Positions 42,238-55,068 of a stretch of 64,000 nucleotides of DNA are shown here, piece by piece. The notes beneath the pieces are model-generated. The model ran no database searches. It worked only from the letters and a program-made list of their open reading frames with translations, and was not told the origin of the DNA. The position numbers and the translations under genes are program-made. Source of the DNA: Pelotomaculum schinkii (GTDB taxonomy: Bacteria > Bacillota > Desulfotomaculia > Desulfotomaculales > Pelotomaculaceae); contig NZ_QFGA01000002.1 in NCBI RefSeq assembly GCF_004369205.1, positions 744,001-808,000 on the forward strand, in the 5' to 3' direction. Within the stretch, counting starts at the first letter, position 1. Each line of letters opens with the position of its first letter.

Positions 42238-44520
42238 TTGGCAAGAAGGTTAAAAAGGAAGTTAAAACTTTCACGGTTCTTTTTTCTTCTGCTGGGCATC
42301 GCCATCATAGGCGCCGGCTGCGTGCTGGCGGCCGTGCTCTTTACCAGTATCAGGGATTTGCCGGTGATCAGCCCGGGCGCCCTGGAATCCGGCGCCTCCA
42401 CCATGATTTACGACAAGGACGGCAACCTGGTTACCAATGTTGGTCTTAAAAACAGCGTTCCGGTTGATTTAGAGGAAATCCCCGACAATGTTAAGAACGC
42501 CTTTTTGGCCATAGAAGACCCGGCTTTCTACCAACACCACGGCATCAGCATCCGCGGTATTGCCAGGGCCGCCTGGTCCGATCTGACCTCCAGGCAAATC
42601 GTTGAGGGAGGCAGCACCATTACCCAGCAGCTGGTCAAAGTCTCTTTTCTGACCCTTGACCAAACCGTCAAGAGAAAAATCCAGGAAGTTATCCTGGCCT
42701 TCCAGGTGGAAAGGCGCTACACCAAGGATGAAATCTTGGAGATGTATCTCAATAATACATTCTTCGGTGAAGGCGCCTACGGCATTCAGGCCGCTGCCCA
42801 GACCTTTTTTGGTAAAGATGTAAGCGAGCTTACCCTTGAGGAGGGAGCCCTGCTGGCCGGACTTCCTCAGGCGCCAAGCGCCTACAACCCATTTAAAATT
42901 TATACTTTGGAAGGCCAGGAAAAAGAAAAACAAATTAATACCGTTATTTCAAGGCGTAACGCTGTACTAAACAGCATGGTCAAGAACAATTTTATCTCTC
43001 AAGAGCAAGCTAACCAGGCCAAGGATACGGAACTGAAGCTGGACACCAATGAGGTTTCCCAACGACAGTACCCGTATCCATATTTTCTTGATTACGTAAC
43101 TGAACAACTGATTGAAAAGTACGGCGAGGCTGAGGTATTCAAAGGAGGTCTTAAGGTATACACCTCCCTTGATCCTAAAATACAGCTGATTGCCGAGGCA
43201 GCTATGAGCAGGTCCTCCAACTTCCCCTCCTCAAGCGCAGACGCCAACGGTGTCGTGCAACCCCAGGGGGCAGTGGTAGTCCTCGACCCTCAAACCGGTC
43301 ATATCGTTGCTCTGGTGGGTGGGCGGGAACATACCCAGAAGAGGTCCTGGAACCGGGCCAGCCAGACAACACGCCAGCCGGGTTCTGCTTTCAAACCCAT
43401 CGCCGCTTACGGGCCGGCCATTGAATACCTTGGACGCGGGGCTGCCTCGGTGGTTGACGATGTCCCGGTAAGCTATGGCTCCTACTCGCCACGCAACTCT
43501 GACGGTGTCTTCCGGGGCTTGCTAACCCTGCGGGAGGCTCTTACCCGTTCAGTGAACATAGTTGCCGTAAAACTTTTAAATGACACCGGGATTAATAATG
43601 CTGTCCGGTTTGCATCCGGGCTTGGCATAAATCTTGATCCGGACGTGCACGGCCTCAGCATGGCGCTTGGCGGCCTGCATGAAGGGGTGACACCGCTGCA
43701 GATGGCGGCTGCATATGGCGCTTTTGCCAACCATGGTGTGTACATTGAGCCTACCGCCATCATTAGAGTTGAAAAAGCAGACGGGATCATCCTCGATCAG
43801 CATGTCTCCAAGCAGCGATCGGCCATGAAGGCTACCACCGCTTATCTGATTACAGACATGCTGCGCTCGGTGATCCAGAGCGGTACCGGAACCGGCGCCC
43901 AAATCGGGAGACCGGCGGCGGGTAAAACCGGGACCACCGACGAAGGTAAGGACATCTGGTTTGTTGGTTATACCCCCGAGCTTACGGCGGCAGTGTGGAT
44001 CGGCTACGATACTCCCACATCCATGCAGCAGGCTTATGGCGGCATGTATCCGGCCAAAATCTGGCAGGAAATTATGAGCAAAGCCTTAAGCGGCCTTCCG
44101 GTCCAGGGCTTCACCCCACCGACCGGGGTGGTCTCGGCAACGGTCGACAGCAAGTCCGGTCTTTTGCCGGGGCCAAACACACCTGCCGACTCTTTGGTAA
44201 CGGACTTGTTTGCTGAAGGAACAGTGCCAACGGAGCAGGATAATGTGCATGTCTTTGTGGAAGTTTGCGCGGCCAGCGGGCAGCTCCCCAACCAGTACTG
44301 TCCTGACCGGATTATCAAACCACTGATTAAACTGCCCTACCAGGTCCCTGCCACCGTACTGGATTACGCCCAGCGTGTACCTACTGAGACCTGCACTATA
44401 CACGGCCAGGGTATTACGCCGGAACAGACCGGAGCTCCGGTCAACCCGGCCATCCCGGTTACAAAACCCAACAAAACCAACCAGACTGAGAACCAAAGCG
44501 ATAAAGATAAAAGCCAGTAA
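42238..44520 (+). CDS. Class A penicillin-binding protein (PBP1A family)
   Basis: The 760-residue protein starts with a cytoplasmic basic stretch, one membrane anchor (residues 14-38) and a GT51 transglycosylase domain (about 60-230: EDPAFYQHHGIS, GGSTITQQLVK, RKIQEVILA, KDEILEMYLN). A transpeptidase domain follows (about 310-620) with the active-site SxxK (GSAFKP), SxN (SVN) and KTGTT motifs. The C-terminal 100 residues contain two cysteines and a proline/threonine/glutamine-rich tail. It polymerises and cross-links peptidoglycan outside the membrane. TTG 42238 (MARRLKRKLK) is the best start, 9 bases after GGAGG; an in-frame TTG at 42214 has none. Confidence 0.93.
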   Translation: MARRLKRKLKLSRFFFLLLGIAIIGAGCVLAAVLFTSIRDLPVISPGALESGASTMIYDKDGNLVTNVGLKNSVPVDLEEIPDNVKNAFLAIEDPAFYQHHGISIRGIARAAWSDLTSRQIVEGGSTITQQLVKVSFLTLDQTVKRKIQEVILAFQVERRYTKDEILEMYLNNTFFGEGAYGIQAAAQTFFGKDVSELTLEEGALLAGLPQAPSAYNPFKIYTLEGQEKEKQINTVISRRNAVLNSMVKNNFISQEQANQAKDTELKLDTNEVSQRQYPYPYFLDYVTEQLIEKYGEAEVFKGGLKVYTSLDPKIQLIAEAAMSRSSNFPSSSADANGVVQPQGAVVVLDPQTGHIVALVGGREHTQKRSWNRASQTTRQPGSAFKPIAAYGPAIEYLGRGAASVVDDVPVSYGSYSPRNSDGVFRGLLTLREALTRSVNIVAVKLLNDTGINNAVRFASGLGINLDPDVHGLSMALGGLHEGVTPLQMAAAYGAFANHGVYIEPTAIIRVEKADGIILDQHVSKQRSAMKATTAYLITDMLRSVIQSGTGTGAQIGRPAAGKTGTTDEGKDIWFVGYTPELTAAVWIGYDTPTSMQQAYGGMYPAKIWQEIMSKALSGLPVQGFTPPTGVVSATVDSKSGLLPGPNTPADSLVTDLFAEGTVPTEQDNVHVFVEVCAASGQLPNQYCPDRIIKPLIKLPYQVPATVLDYAQRVPTETCTIHGQGITPEQTGAPVNPAIPVTKPNKTNQTENQSDKDKSQ

Positions 44521-44534
44521 AATAATTTAAAAGA

Positions 44535-44573
44535 AAAAAGCAAAACCCCTTTCGAAGGGGGTTTTGCTTTTTT
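44535..44573 (+). terminator. Intrinsic terminator of the PBP1A gene
   Basis: A long stem AAAAGCAAAACCCCTT/AAGGGGGTTTTGCTTTT is followed by TT, 15 bases after the stop codon. It is nearly symmetrical, so it may work in both directions. Confidence 0.9.
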
Positions 44574-44586
44574 CTACCTTAAAAAT

Positions 44587-44612
44587 GCAGGTGCGAATTC
44601 ATTCGCACCTGA
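44587..44612. repeat. Dispersed hairpin repeat, half copy C
   Basis: Only the left hairpin of the family is present (CAGGTGCGAATTCATTCGCACCTG, a 24-base near-perfect palindrome). The middle and right hairpins are missing. It directly follows the PBP1A terminator. Confidence 0.8.
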
Positions 44613-44766
44613 CCCCGTAGAAATGCAGTATACAAAGGCCTCTCAATTTTCAATTTCACTTGAAATGCTTGAACCGGATGCCATTTTAAGGTACTCATAG
44701 TAAGTCGCATTCTGTTTAGAATAATAAACGAACCCTAACTATCATAAAATTCAGGAGGTGACACAA

Positions 44767-45078
44767 GTGTACAATCAGGGATGGTCCGACCAGCAACGCG
44801 GTGTGCAGGTAAAGGCCCTTAACCCTCAAGCCAGTGACATTACGGTTTATTATACCGGCCTGCTAAATAAGGCAGGAGCAACCCAGGTATTTCTTCATGC
44901 GGGTTTTGGCGACCCCAAGCACTGGAGCGTCACGGAAGATTACCGCATGCAGCGTACACCGGAAGGTTGGAAAAAGAGCTTCAACATGGAAGACAATACC
45001 GTTTCCTTTTGTTTCCGGGATTCGGGCAACAACTGGGACAATAACAACGGAAACAACTGGACTTACAGAATAACCTAA
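44767..45078 (+). CDS. Single-module CBM25-like carbohydrate-binding protein
   Basis: The 103-residue protein is one beta-sandwich module. Residues 20-103 follow the CBM25 pattern: ITVYYTGLLNKAGATQVFLHAGFG, W..V.DYRM, W.KSF, then CFRDSGNNWDNNNGNNWTY, the characteristic NWDNNNGxN(Y/W)TY end. CBM25 binds starch-like alpha-glucans. There is no signal peptide and no catalytic domain, so it may bind an internal glucan such as glycogen. GTG 44767 lies 8 bases after AGGAGG; the in-frame GTG at 44758 overlaps that site. A group II intron lies immediately downstream. Confidence 0.8.
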   Translation: MYNQGWSDQQRGVQVKALNPQASDITVYYTGLLNKAGATQVFLHAGFGDPKHWSVTEDYRMQRTPEGWKKSFNMEDNTVSFCFRDSGNNWDNNNGNNWTYRIT

Positions 45079-45128
45079 TCGAGTAGGGTAATGCTGCAGT
45101 AATTCTCTGCAGCATTATCCCTCTCACA

Positions 45129-45159
45129 GAACCGTACGTACGGGCCTCGTATACGGCTC
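45129..45159 (-). ncRNA. Group II intron domain V
   Basis: On the minus strand a hairpin GAGCCGTATACG, a short GC-rich bulge/loop, then CGTACGTACGGTTC is followed by TGTGAGAGGG. This has the size and arms of a bacterial group II domain V, the catalytic core of the ribozyme. Confidence 0.75.
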
Positions 45160-45179
45160 CTGACAAACCTCGGTCGTTA

Positions 45180-46448
45180 TCATTCATAATAACAAGGCAA
45201 AATCCCGACTTTTACCTTTGTCATATCAAACAGCTTAAGCGTGTCGAACCACCGGTTTGGAAGCGCCATGCTGATTAACGGGCTCGCTGAATTTCTCCAG
45301 AGTGTTACAGAGATTTTCTCGAAATTTCCGTGATATCCCATCCGGCGCAACTGCTTGTGTAGCGCTTTCCATGACTTCCATTCCTTCATCTTTTTCATCC
45401 GGAGCCGCCTTCTTATCCAGCCCATCAGATCCTCCAGCAATGCCTTGCAGTTGGCTATCCTGAAATAGTTAACCCAACCGCGCAATACAGGATTAAGTTC
45501 TTTTGTGACGTTCTCCAGATTCTTTCCCTGATTCCTTTTGGTCAGTTTCTTGATCTTGTCCTTGAAGCGTTTGATTCTTTTTGGATGTATGGCCACCCAC
45601 TTTTCGTATATGTTAACTCCCAAGTAGGCCACACCTTGATGTACGCTGGTTATGCAGGTCTTTTCCCGGTTCACCTTTAGCTTCAGGTCTTTTTCCAGTA
45701 TCTCTATGGCGCAGGCCATGTACTGACCTACCTGTTTCCGGCTTTTTCCGAAAATCAGGATATCATCTGCATAACGCACTATTCGTATCCCGGCTGCCTT
45801 CATCTTTTGGTCAAATTCATCAAGGTAGATGTTCATAAGCAATGGGGAGATTGGTCCGCCCTGGGCTGCGCCCAGTTCCGTCTCTTTTACCACTCCTTCT
45901 TCCATCACTCCTGATTTCAGGAACTGCCTCACCAGTTTCAGAATCTGCCCGTCGCTGACTTTCCTGTTTACTGCCCTGATTATTAACTCATGGTCCAGCG
46001 TGTCAAAGCATTTGGACAGGTCCATGTCGGCAACATATGTGAGTCCGTATTTATTCATGAACCTTTCCGCCTTGGCTATCGCATGCTGGCAGGATTTCCC
46101 CGGCCTGTACCCGTAGCTTGACGGATGGAAATCCGGGTCGAAGATGGGCTCCAGTACGTTTTTCAGGGCCTGTTGCGCCACTCTATCCCGGATCGCGGGT
46201 ATTCCTAATGGTCTTAGGCTTTTGTCCTCTTTTTCGATGTAGGTTCTTCTCACCGGCTGTGGTTGGTATGTGCCGGTTTTGAGTTCTTCATGCAGCTTCT
46301 GGAGGTTCTCCGAAAGCCCGGCTTCAAAGGCTTCAATAGTCTCCCCATCCATTCCTGGGGCTCCCTTATTGGCCTTCACCGCCTGAAATGACTTTCTCAG
46401 GTTCTCCATCTGATACACTTTGTCTCTCAAACTGTACCATTTCCGCAT
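45180..46448 (-). CDS. ltrA: Group II intron reverse transcriptase/maturase
   Basis: At 422 residues, this is a typical compact maturase. Reverse transcriptase blocks run from RRTYIEKEDKSLRPLGIPAIRDR and SYGYRPGKSCQHAI through DMDLSKCFDTLDHE and GAAQGGPISPLLMNIYLDEFD to the active site RYADDILIF. The thumb/X maturase domain follows (LNPVLRGWVNYFRIANC). No C-terminal HNH endonuclease is present. This matches introns that home by reverse splicing into DNA without an endonuclease, such as class C types targeting terminator hairpins. The ATG follows AAGGGAGAG. The frame is intact with the YADD residues, so the intron is potentially active. Confidence 0.95.
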   Translation of the reverse strand: MRKWYSLRDKVYQMENLRKSFQAVKANKGAPGMDGETIEAFEAGLSENLQKLHEELKTGTYQPQPVRRTYIEKEDKSLRPLGIPAIRDRVAQQALKNVLEPIFDPDFHPSSYGYRPGKSCQHAIAKAERFMNKYGLTYVADMDLSKCFDTLDHELIIRAVNRKVSDGQILKLVRQFLKSGVMEEGVVKETELGAAQGGPISPLLMNIYLDEFDQKMKAAGIRIVRYADDILIFGKSRKQVGQYMACAIEILEKDLKLKVNREKTCITSVHQGVAYLGVNIYEKWVAIHPKRIKRFKDKIKKLTKRNQGKNLENVTKELNPVLRGWVNYFRIANCKALLEDLMGWIRRRLRMKKMKEWKSWKALHKQLRRMGYHGNFEKISVTLWRNSASPLISMALPNRWFDTLKLFDMTKVKVGILPCYYE

Positions 46449-47183
46449 GATTCTCTCCCTTTCGCCATGCTCGCCTTCGCATTCTCGTTCCGGTTGCCGG
46501 TTTCTTCGTCCAATTTGCGGGCTTCTCTAGCTTTCGCAATATACCTCGCCTCCTTGGACTACTCCGTCCTGTGCGGTCGGTTGCGCCAGCAAATTCGTCA
46601 TCCCCGGTGCTACCGTACCCCTTGGCATTTCAGCCGCGGTTGTCTTCACTTGAACCGTCACTACCTTTACGTTGCTTGCATTCCTTGGTTTGTCTTCGTC
46701 CCTTCGCAGGTGCTAAAGGCTTTTGGCTCTTTAGTCCTCATTGCAACCAGGTGCAATGTCCCCTCAGTTTTCTCCTCCAGTCTGTTACCAGCCTTCATTG
46801 GCTGGGGGTTTCTCGCTACTACGGACTCATCTGCCACCCTGCACCACGTCTTCTCTTCCTTGTGTTTCCACTTGTTTGAGCTTACCTGTTTTATCAGGAT
46901 GATACAGGGCTTCCCCGGTAAAGTCTGCTTGCCTGAACTTGAACTCATCCGTCCTAACTCACCAGGTCTTCTAGCTTTCGGGCTTTCCCACTTGTTGCAA
47001 GGTTACCCACCTGATGAGCCAACTCCGGTATCACTTGCGCTATGTTCCAAGTTCCCCCGTCGGCTTCCTCCGGACCCCACCGTTACCAGTGGTGCCCTTG
47101 CTTACAGGTTGTCTTCCCGCTAGTTAGGTAACAGGGTTTCTCTCAACCCATCGGCTCGGCAGACATGCCGGGTGAACAGCAAC

Positions 47184-47212
47184 AAAACCGGGCATGTCCC
47201 GGTTTTATTTTT
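47184..47212 (+). terminator. Intrinsic terminator next to the intron 5' end
   Basis: A stem AAAACCGGG/CCCGGTTTT with loop CATGT (sequence 47184-47206) is followed by ATTTTT on the plus strand. It is probably the original terminator of the CBM25-like gene, from which it is now separated by the intron. Confidence 0.75.
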
Positions 47213-47231
47213 CCTAATAACAAACAAATTT

Positions 47232-47256
47232 AAATCCCCTGCAGGGATTTTTTTTT
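47232..47256 (+). terminator. Second intrinsic terminator upstream of the cupin gene
   Basis: A stem AAATCCC/GGGATTT around CTGCA is followed by a run of T on the plus strand. It lies 43 bp before the cupin start, insulating that gene from upstream transcription. Confidence 0.75.
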
Positions 47257-47298
47257 GTACCCTGAATTAATAGAAAAAAGTCTTGGGAGGAATCTAAC

Positions 47299-47646
47299 GT
47301 GTTCGTTGGCAGCGTCAAAAACCTGGAAGAAATAAAAGTTAACGCCCCCGGTGCGGTAAATGCTTTCAAAAAGACCTTGATCGGCCCACAGGAGGGGTGG
47401 GAAGGCTGGGTTATGCGCCTTTTTTCTTTGAAAGACGGCGGCAAGTCGCCCCGCCACAGCCATCCCTGGCCGCATATAAATTATATCCTGCGCGGGCAGG
47501 GGGTTTTATTCGTCGACGGTAAGGAGACTCTCCTGGGAGAAGGTTCGGTTGCATACGTGCCCGCCGGTTCACTCCATCAGTTCAGCAGTACCTCAAACGA
47601 GGAGCTTGACTTCATCTGCATCGTACCTGAAGAAGGCGATAAATAA
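47299..47646 (+). CDS. Small cupin-fold protein
   Basis: The 115-residue protein is one cupin domain. Motif 1 is KSPRHSHPWPHINYILRGQG (metal-type histidines HSHPWPH) and motif 2 is AYVPAGSLHQFSS, with the third histidine. A glutamate expected in motif 1 of classic cupins is replaced around NYILRG. GTG 47299 follows GGGAGGAA. Such single-domain cupins are isomerases, dioxygenases or ligand sensors, and no substrate can be inferred. It is convergent with the beta-helix surface protein gene. Confidence 0.85.
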   Translation: MFVGSVKNLEEIKVNAPGAVNAFKKTLIGPQEGWEGWVMRLFSLKDGGKSPRHSHPWPHINYILRGQGVLFVDGKETLLGEGSVAYVPAGSLHQFSSTSNEELDFICIVPEEGDK

Positions 47647-47671
47647 AGCTTCAGGTAATAAGGTGTCTCTT

Positions 47672-51592
<3,921 letters not shown>

Positions 51593-52137
51593 ACCTAACT
51601 CTCCTTAAAGAAATTATTTACCTTTACATTCACATCTCCCTTTTTTGGCTATTTAAGGTTACCAGCTTATGAAAAAATGTCTATAATTCTTATCTAAAAT
51701 TAGTAAAATCGTGTCTATTTCTCACAAAATCTTGTCTGGATTCGCAACTGACTAAAAAGGAAGAAGAAATGGATTCAGGCTGAAGCTGAAAAACATCTTG
51801 TTCTAAATGCTGAGAAGAACCAAAATATTTTACCTTACGCTCTTTTGGAACCTGTTATATATACCAAACAATTGTTAAAAAAAGAGCCTTATTCACGAGG
51901 AAAAAGGCTCTTTTCAAACTTTTACTAATAAATTTCTTTCTCTCTTTAACTATCTTGTCAACCTAAACGAACTCTAAACTGCGCGCCCATCCGGGCATGC
52001 CACTGCTCAAAGCCGTTAATAGTATTTTTGAGTGTGACAAAAGAGACATCTCAAGCTATGCTTTTATCGGTTCTCAAATCTGATAGGGGTAAATCATTTT
52101 CAAACTTTATGAGAACCCACAGAAACAATAGTTAATA
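51593..52137. other. Intergenic region with bidirectional hairpin and possible gene remnant
   Basis: This 545-bp gap lies between the beta-helix gene's start and the mutS2 stop. A hairpin at 51880-51914 (AAAAGAGCCTT/AAGGCTCTTTT) could terminate on either strand. Plus-strand bases of about 51753-51929 read as about 58 codons without an ATG start (containing WIQAEAEKHLVLNAEKNQNI), possibly the tail of a decayed gene, but no family is recognised. The rest is AT-rich and featureless, and the promoter for the minus-strand surface gene is presumably near 51600-51740. Confidence 0.45.
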
Positions 52138-54495
52138 TCAGGCCAGTTCCACCACCGTGACTCCGTAGCCCCCTTCGCCCTGTTCACCAAGGCGTAGAGA
52201 CTTCACCCTGCGGTGTCCGTTCAGTTCCCTGTGGATGGCCGTCCTGAGCGACCCGGTACCTTTGCCGTGAATCAGGCAAACCTTTGATAAGCCGGCCAGG
52301 TAAGCGTCATCAAGGTACTTTTCTACCAATAAAAGGGCTTCGTCCGCATACAGGCCCCTCAAGTCAAGTTCGGATGATATCTCTCTGGCCTTGTCCAGCA
52401 GCACCCCACCCACTTTGTTTTGACCTTTTTGTGGTTCGGGCTTTTCTGCCCGGCGCAGATCTTTAAGCGGTACATTAACCTTCATAATACCCACCTGTAC
52501 CTGCACCTCGCCATTTGGGCCAGGAGGGCTAAGCACATAGCCCTTCTGGTTGAATTTGGGCAGGTATACCTCCTCACCCGGCCTTAAGTGCCGCGGAGCC
52601 TCTCCTGCCGCTGTTTTCTCAGGCGATGCCCGGTTGACCCGGTCCTGGGTTTTTTTAAGCCGGGCCCTGGCCTCCTGAATGGCGCTTTCTCTTGCGTGGC
52701 CCGCCTCTGCGGCCATCTTATCTTTAAGTTCCCTGATGGCGGCCTCGGCCTCCTGTCTGGCCTCACGGACCAGTAACCTGGCTTCTTCCCCGGCTTTGGA
52801 CAGGATCTGCTCCTTCTTTTGTTTGAGCTCGTTTTCCGCCCTCTCGCACTTCTCTTTCAGCAGCCTGGCTTCCTCCGACAGGCGCACCGCCTTTTCCCGC
52901 TCTGCCTCCGCCTCCTGTTGCGTCCTTTCCAGGTTGCGCATCAATTCATCGATCCGGACCTGTTCTACCGTCAGGAACTCTCTGGCCCTTTTCACCAGTT
53001 CGTCCGGCAGCCCCAGCCTTGACGCTATTTCAAAAGCGTTGCTGCGGCCAGGCTTACCGATTAAAAGGCGGTAGGTGGGCTTTAAGGTTACGGCGTCAAA
53101 TTCCACGCTGGCATTTTCAACCCGTTCGCGGGTATAGGCAAAGTTCTTTAGCTCACTGGCATGCGTGGTGGCGATGGTCCTGGCCCCCGAGGCGTGGAGC
53201 TTCTCCAGGATGGACTGGGCCAACGCCGCGCCTTCGGTCGGATCTGTCCCCGCCCCCAATTCGTCCAGAATAACCAGGCTGTCACGCCCGGCCCGCCGGA
53301 CGATGTCTACGATGTTGGTCATGTGTGAAGAAAAAGTGCTTAAGCTTTGCTCAATGCTCTGCTCATCACCGATATCAACAAAGACCTGCCTGAAAATCCC
53401 CAGCCTTGAGCCGTCTCCGGCGGGAATGTGCAAACCCGACTGGGCCATCAGGACCAAAAGGCCCGCGGTCTTCAACGTAACTGTTTTGCCGCCGGTATTG
53501 GGACCGGTTATGACCAGGGTGTCGAAATCCTCGCCCAGGCGGAGGTTAACCGGCACTGCCTCGTCCTTCAGCAGGGGATGCCTGCCCTGTCTGATATCCA
53601 TGTAGGCCTCGCCCTGCAGCACAGGCGCCCAGGCGTCAAGTTTCCGGCTGTATCTGGCCTTGGCCAAAATAAAATCGAACTCGCCCAGGGCTTCAAGGGA
53701 TATGGATATACTGTCTACCTGCCGGGAAACACCGTCGGATAACTCCGAAAGTATTCGCGCGACTTCCTGCTTTTCCACCAGCAGCAGACGGCGCAGTTCG
53801 TTATTTTTATCCACCACCGCCATCGGTTCGATAAACAGGGTGGCGCCGCTGGCGGACTGATCATGCACGATACCGGGCACCTGGGTGCGGTATTCAATTT
53901 TGACCGGTACCACATACCGCCCTTCCCGGACCGTCACAATCGGGTCCTGGAGGTATTTCTGGTAATTGGGAGAGCGAATGACGTGTTCCAGATGTTCCTT
54001 GATCTGGAGCTGATGGTTCATAATTTTCCGTCTCACCTGAGCGAGTTCGGCGGAAGCTCCGTCAGCCACCTCGCCACCGGGCAGGATAGCCTTTTTTATT
54101 TGTCTTTCCAGATCCGGCAGGGAGGCCAGGGAATCAGCCAGCCGGCTTAAGATGGGGTACCGCTCCTGTTTTTCCTGCAGGAAAGCTTTTATAGCCCTGC
54201 CGGCCGAAAGCGTATCCGCCACCGCCAGCAATTCACCCGGCTCGAGGACGGCGCCGCTCCCGGCGCGTTTTAGTTGCACCCTGATGTCCTTCCAGCCGCC
54301 GATTTCCGCGGTCGGATCCAGCCGCAGCAGTTCCCGCCCCTCGCTGGTCTCAGCCTGCCACCCCAGGATTGCAGCCAGATCGTCAACCGGCTCCAGTTCC
54401 ATCACCAGCTCACGGCTTAAAGGAGAACCGGTAAAGGAGCCCAGCTGTTCCAGTATCTTTTGGTATTCCAGCCTTTGCAAAGTCTTTCTTTCCAT
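52138..54495 (-). CDS. mutS2: Endonuclease MutS2
   Basis: At 785 residues this is the standard length. The N-terminal core is KTLQRLEYQKILEQL. The MutS-type ATPase has Walker A GPNTGGKTVTLKT (about residue 330), ST...SSHM, Walker B SLVILDELGAGTDPTEGAAL and ATTHASELK. A long coiled coil (about 510-620) leads to a C-terminal Smr nuclease domain (LDLRGLYADEALLLVEKYLDD, IHGKGTGSLRTAI). MutS2 limits homologous recombination and in Firmicutes also splits collided ribosomes. ATG 54495 (MERKTLQRLE) aligns with the family better than the ATG two codons upstream. It ends the minus-strand housekeeping run. Confidence 0.96.
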   Translation of the reverse strand: MERKTLQRLEYQKILEQLGSFTGSPLSRELVMELEPVDDLAAILGWQAETSEGRELLRLDPTAEIGGWKDIRVQLKRAGSGAVLEPGELLAVADTLSAGRAIKAFLQEKQERYPILSRLADSLASLPDLERQIKKAILPGGEVADGASAELAQVRRKIMNHQLQIKEHLEHVIRSPNYQKYLQDPIVTVREGRYVVPVKIEYRTQVPGIVHDQSASGATLFIEPMAVVDKNNELRRLLLVEKQEVARILSELSDGVSRQVDSISISLEALGEFDFILAKARYSRKLDAWAPVLQGEAYMDIRQGRHPLLKDEAVPVNLRLGEDFDTLVITGPNTGGKTVTLKTAGLLVLMAQSGLHIPAGDGSRLGIFRQVFVDIGDEQSIEQSLSTFSSHMTNIVDIVRRAGRDSLVILDELGAGTDPTEGAALAQSILEKLHASGARTIATTHASELKNFAYTRERVENASVEFDAVTLKPTYRLLIGKPGRSNAFEIASRLGLPDELVKRAREFLTVEQVRIDELMRNLERTQQEAEAEREKAVRLSEEARLLKEKCERAENELKQKKEQILSKAGEEARLLVREARQEAEAAIRELKDKMAAEAGHARESAIQEARARLKKTQDRVNRASPEKTAAGEAPRHLRPGEEVYLPKFNQKGYVLSPPGPNGEVQVQVGIMKVNVPLKDLRRAEKPEPQKGQNKVGGVLLDKAREISSELDLRGLYADEALLLVEKYLDDAYLAGLSKVCLIHGKGTGSLRTAIHRELNGHRRVKSLRLGEQGEGGYGVTVVELA

Positions 54496-54504
54496 ATGCA
54501 TACC

Positions 54505-54882
54505 CTAAATGATTTTTTTAGTAAGTTTTTCCACCACATTCTTTGGCAAAAAGAACAGAGCCGATTCAATAATGCTTTGCAGGGAAGCAATGGCCCCCGC
54601 ACTGCCTTCCCAGTGTTCCTTGATAACGTCCTCCCCTGCGGAATTCAACAGCCTCTGCAGGGCAATGGCCACGATGTAAGCGTCGTCGACCTGACCTAAA
54701 AACGGGATAAAATCAGGGAGCAGATCCACCGGAGAAAAGACGTAGGCGATGGCAGCCCCCAGGATCGCCTTGTCGGCGGTTGAAACACGGGGATCTTTAA
54801 CCAGGCGGTACATCAGTTTGAGAAAATTGGGGATTTCTGTGATAAACTCCATGAGCAATGATTTTGCTTTGTCTCTATCCAT
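54505..54882 (-). CDS. DUF1232 (YkvA-type) membrane-associated protein
   Basis: The 125-residue protein carries the DUF1232 core: LVKDPRVSTADKAILGAAIAYVFSPVDLLPDFIPFLGQVDDAYIVAIAL, seen as two hydrophobic stretches around the SPVDLLPDFIP motif. Helical ends flank it. ATG 54882 follows GGAGGGATA; the in-frame upstream extension has no site. It is 9 bp before mutS2 in the same direction. The function of the family is unknown, although linkage to mutS2 is common in this bacterial group to my knowledge. Confidence 0.85.
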   Translation of the reverse strand: MDRDKAKSLLMEFITEIPNFLKLMYRLVKDPRVSTADKAILGAAIAYVFSPVDLLPDFIPFLGQVDDAYIVAIALQRLLNSAGEDVIKEHWEGSAGAIASLQSIIESALFFLPKNVVEKLTKKII

Positions 54883-54977
54883 GAATATCCCTCCGGATAA
54901 GAACCTCTTTGCTAATCCCAATGCATGCTGCATGATTTGATTCCTGGGCAAAACGGATTTCACCTACGGTAAATAGT

Positions 54978-55004
54978 CGTAGGTCGTAAGGCGTAGGGCG
55001 TAGG
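54978..55004. repeat. Short tandem repeat (CGTAGG/CGTAAG units)
   Basis: Four imperfect units, CGTAGGT, CGTAAGG, CGTAGGG and CGTAGG, lie between the DUF1232 start and the U32 terminator. It resembles a simple-sequence expansion with no evident role. Confidence 0.6.
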
Positions 55005-55025
55005 TTTACTGCATTCCTCATAGGT

Positions 55026-55060
55026 CAAAAAACTAATTTGTGACAAATGTTGTTTGTCAC
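55026..55060 (-). terminator. Intrinsic terminator of the U32 peptidase operon
   Basis: On the minus strand GTGACAAA-CAACA-TTTGTCAC (stem 8) is followed by AAATTAGTTTTTT. It lies 9 bp beyond the U32 stop. Confidence 0.75.
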
Positions 55061-55068
55061 CTGTTTTT

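Larger units (their letters stand above)
45080..47170 (-). mobile_element. Group II intron (with maturase ORF)
   Basis: The intron runs on the minus strand. Its 3' part near 45080-45160 holds a domain V hairpin (GAGCCGTATACG ... GTACGTACGGTTC, 45129-45159) and a domain VI-like stem (TAATGCTGCAG/CTGCAGCATTA, 45089-45117). Upstream of the maturase ORF, 46449 to about 47170 is a structured, non-coding RNA region with conserved-looking stems (domains I-III). Exact boundaries are not resolved: the 3' end is near 45080-45095 and the 5' end near 47120-47170. The apparent 218-codon ORF on the plus strand in this stretch is an artefact. It separates the CBM25-like gene from the terminators at 47184-47256. 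Confidence 0.85.

Noticed and set aside
46467-47123. 218-codon plus-strand ORF opposite the intron 5' region
   Set aside because: It overlaps the structured RNA part of the group II intron, has no recognisable protein pattern and no proper RBS. It is the complement of conserved ribozyme sequence.
51753-51929. Start-less 58-codon plus-strand reading frame
   Set aside because: No initiation codon, no family recognised, overlaps a terminator. It is at most a gene remnant, so it is mentioned only in the intergenic entry.
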